NCBI GenBank assembly: GCA_029262235.1 | Contig: JAJCZU010000002.1 | Coordinates: 248,001-312,000 of the forward strand | From: Candidatus Eiseniibacteriota bacterium | GTDB lineage: Bacteria > Orphanbacterota > Orphanbacteria > Orphanbacterales > Orphanbacteraceae | Reading direction: 5' to 3' | Length of the DNA: 64,000 bases | In this document: piece by piece, positions 61,848 through 64,000 of the stretch | Layout: every line of letters starts with the position of its first letter | How positions within the stretch are numbered: the stretch's first letter is position 1 | Translations under genes and position numbers: made by a program | The notes under the pieces: model-generated | Database searches by the model: none | What the model was told of the DNA's origin: nothing | The model's input: only the letters and a program-made list of their open reading frames with translations

Positions 61848-63191
61848 ATGAATGGAATCATCGTTGGCGCGGGAGAGGTCGGCTTTCATATTGCGGATCG
61901 TCTCTCACGCGAGGGCCATAATATCGTCGTGATCGAGCAGGACGCTGAAAGAGAGCGCCTGCTGACCTCGAAGGTCAACGCGCTGGTCGTTCATGGCAGC
62001 GGCGCGAGCACGGAAACGCTCGAACAGGCCGGAATCGAGAAAGCCGACCTCTTTATCGCCGTCACGAACCAGGACGAGGTCAACCTCGTGGCCTGTCTGC
62101 TGGCCACCCAGTACAACGTGGGGCGCAAGATCGCGCGCGTCCGGTCGCTCGAATATCACGGCGGCAAGAGCCGGCTCGACGCCGGCGACTTCGGCATCGA
62201 TCTTCTCATCAACCCCCAGCGGGTCGTGGCCGAGGAAATCGTGGACGCCGTCCGCTATACCAGCGCGAACGAAGTCTCCGAGTTCGCGGACGGCCGCATC
62301 GTGTTTCTCGGCTATTCCATCGAGGAGAACAGCCCGGTGCAGGGCGTCGCTCTGAGCGACCTCGGCGAGATCCGCGGCATGTACCCCATCGTAATTGCCG
62401 CGATCGACCGCAACGGGGAGACGATCATTCCCCGCGGCGACGATCGGATCGAAAAGGGCGATATCGTTTTTTTCGTCTGCAACAAGCGCGACCTTCCGTC
62501 GGTTCGCTATCTCTTCGGCGTCGAGGCACGGGAAACGCGAAAGATCTTTCTGCTCGGAGGCGGTGGCGTCGGGCTGGCCGTCGCGCGGCTCCTTCACACC
62601 TCCGGCTACGAGGTCAAGTTGATCGAGCAGAACGCCGATCGATGCAACGAACTGGCCGATGAGCTCGAAGGCGTTCTCATTCTGAACGCGGGCGCGACGG
62701 ATATCGAAACGATGCTGACCGAGGGGATCGATGAAGCGGACGTGTTCATCGCCGTCACGAACGACGACCAGACGAACATTCTGAGCTCGCTTCTCGTGAA
62801 GCGGCACGGCACGAAGCGCGTGATCGCCCTCGTCGATCAGCCCGAGCTGCTGCCGCTTGCGACTTCGATCGGGGTCGACGTAGCCATCAGTCCGCGCCTT
62901 GCCACCGCGAGCGCGGTGCTCCGCTACGTGCGAAGCGGCGAAGTGCTGAAAGTGGCGCCTGTGGATCACGGGAACGCGGAAGTGCTCGAGGTCGTGATTC
63001 CCGAGAACAGCAAACTCGTCGGAAAGAAACTGATGGATGTCCGGTTCCCCGAAGGGGCGATCGTGGGCGCGATCATGCGCGGACAGGATGCTCACATTCC
63101 GGACGGCGCCGACATGCTGGAGCGAGGGGATCGCCTGATCGTCTTCGCGCTGCCGTCGGCCACGAAGAAAGTCGAACGATTCCTTTCCTGA
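61848..63191 (+). CDS. trkA: Trk potassium uptake regulatory protein TrkA
   Basis: IIVGAGEVGFHIADRLSREGHNIVVIEQD and second FLLGGGGVGLAVARLLHTSGYEVKLIEQN; RCK_C repeats. Confidence 0.95.
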   Translation: MNGIIVGAGEVGFHIADRLSREGHNIVVIEQDAERERLLTSKVNALVVHGSGASTETLEQAGIEKADLFIAVTNQDEVNLVACLLATQYNVGRKIARVRSLEYHGGKSRLDAGDFGIDLLINPQRVVAEEIVDAVRYTSANEVSEFADGRIVFLGYSIEENSPVQGVALSDLGEIRGMYPIVIAAIDRNGETIIPRGDDRIEKGDIVFFVCNKRDLPSVRYLFGVEARETRKIFLLGGGGVGLAVARLLHTSGYEVKLIEQNADRCNELADELEGVLILNAGATDIETMLTEGIDEADVFIAVTNDDQTNILSSLLVKRHGTKRVIALVDQPELLPLATSIGVDVAISPRLATASAVLRYVRSGEVLKVAPVDHGNAEVLEVVIPENSKLVGKKLMDVRFPEGAIVGAIMRGQDAHIPDGADMLERGDRLIVFALPSATKKVERFLS

Positions 63192-63198
63192 GCAACCC

Positions 63199-64000
63199 AT
63201 GAATGTAAACGCAACTCTGAAAGCGCTCGGCGCGCTTCTGCTCTTCCTCGGGTTCATGCTGCTGACGCCGCTCCCGTTCTCCCTGTATTTCAAAGATGGT
63301 GCGGCCTACTCGTTTCTCCTCTCGGCAGTGGCCGCATTCGCCGCGGGCGCCGGGCTTTACTTCGCGATCCCGGGACCGATTCGCCTCAGCCATCGCGAAG
63401 GGTTCGCGATCGTTTCTCTCGGCTGGGTCGCGTTTGCCGTTTTCGGATCGCTCCCGTTCATGCTTTCCGGCGAGATCCCGCACCCGGTGGACGCGTTCTT
63501 CGAAGCGATGTCGGGCATCTCTACGACCGGCGCTACGGTGATCACGAACCTCGAACCCATCGCGAAGAGTATTCTCTTCTGGCGGGCCACGCTTCACTGG
63601 ATGGGGGGGATGGGGATCATCGTGCTTACGATTGCGGTGCTCCCGTTCCTGGGTGTCGGGGGGATGCAGCTCTTTCAGGCCGAAGTGCCGGGACCGACCG
63701 CCGATCGCCTGAGCCCGCGTATCCAGGACACCGCGAAGCTTCTCTGGGGCGTCTACTTCATATTCACGCTGGCCGAACTCCTGCTTCTGATGCTCGGGGG
63801 GATGTCGTTTTTCGAAGCCATCTGTCATGCGTTCGCCACGATGGCGACAGGCGGCTTTTCAACCGAGAACGCGAGCCTCGGCGGCTTCGACAGCGCGTAT
63901 CTGCAGTTCATCGTTGTCCTTTTCATGTTCCTCGCGGGGATCAACTTTTCGCTGCACTTCTATGCGCTGCGGGGCGCGGTCGGCAACTACTGGAAGAGTT
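63199..64000 (+). CDS. trkH: Trk potassium transporter TrkH, truncated by window end
   Basis: Not in ORF track because no stop falls in the window; MNVNATLKALGALLLFLGFML..., DAFFEAMSGISTTGATVI, WMGGMGIIVL, FATMATGGFSTENASL. Confidence 0.92.
   Translation, partial: MNVNATLKALGALLLFLGFMLLTPLPFSLYFKDGAAYSFLLSAVAAFAAGAGLYFAIPGPIRLSHREGFAIVSLGWVAFAVFGSLPFMLSGEIPHPVDAFFEAMSGISTTGATVITNLEPIAKSILFWRATLHWMGGMGIIVLTIAVLPFLGVGGMQLFQAEVPGPTADRLSPRIQDTAKLLWGVYFIFTLAELLLLMLGGMSFFEAICHAFATMATGGFSTENASLGGFDSAYLQFIVVLFMFLAGINFSLHFYALRGAVGNYWKS

Overview
This is a GC-rich bacterial chromosome window. Gene content (FlgD/T9SS-like C-terminal domain, CHAT-TPR, MA-peptidase/propeller/barrel proteins, multihaem lipoproteins) suggests an FCB-group or candidate-phylum genome, which is inference. 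Most of it is housekeeping: lepB-proC-lysR, a myo-inositol-phosphate synthase, TPP riboswitch-thiC, an RND efflux operon, a pentose-phosphate operon (tal-pgi fusion, zwf, pgl, tkt, gnd), an Rrf2-sufBCDS-DUF59 operon, and trkA/trkH. The most interesting locus is a compact minus-strand cluster at about 35.8-40.3 kb. It holds two tandem small ORFs with N-terminal signal-like helices and a shared 'GG-WWNW[VL][KR]K[IL]L' C-terminal module. An intrinsic terminator follows them, then a stand-alone C39-like peptidase, a degenerate ABC ATPase lacking the Walker A lysine and any membrane domain, an FG-GAP/VCBS protein and a POTRA-like secreted protein. I read it as a candidate undescribed secreted-peptide (double-Gly, bacteriocin/RiPP-like) system. 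A second area of interest is the 0.7-kb intergenic region after thiC, with a MITE-like element bearing ~40-bp imperfect terminal inverted repeats, a second partial copy, a (CT)20 tract and a further long hairpin. All calls come from reading the sequence; no database search was run.
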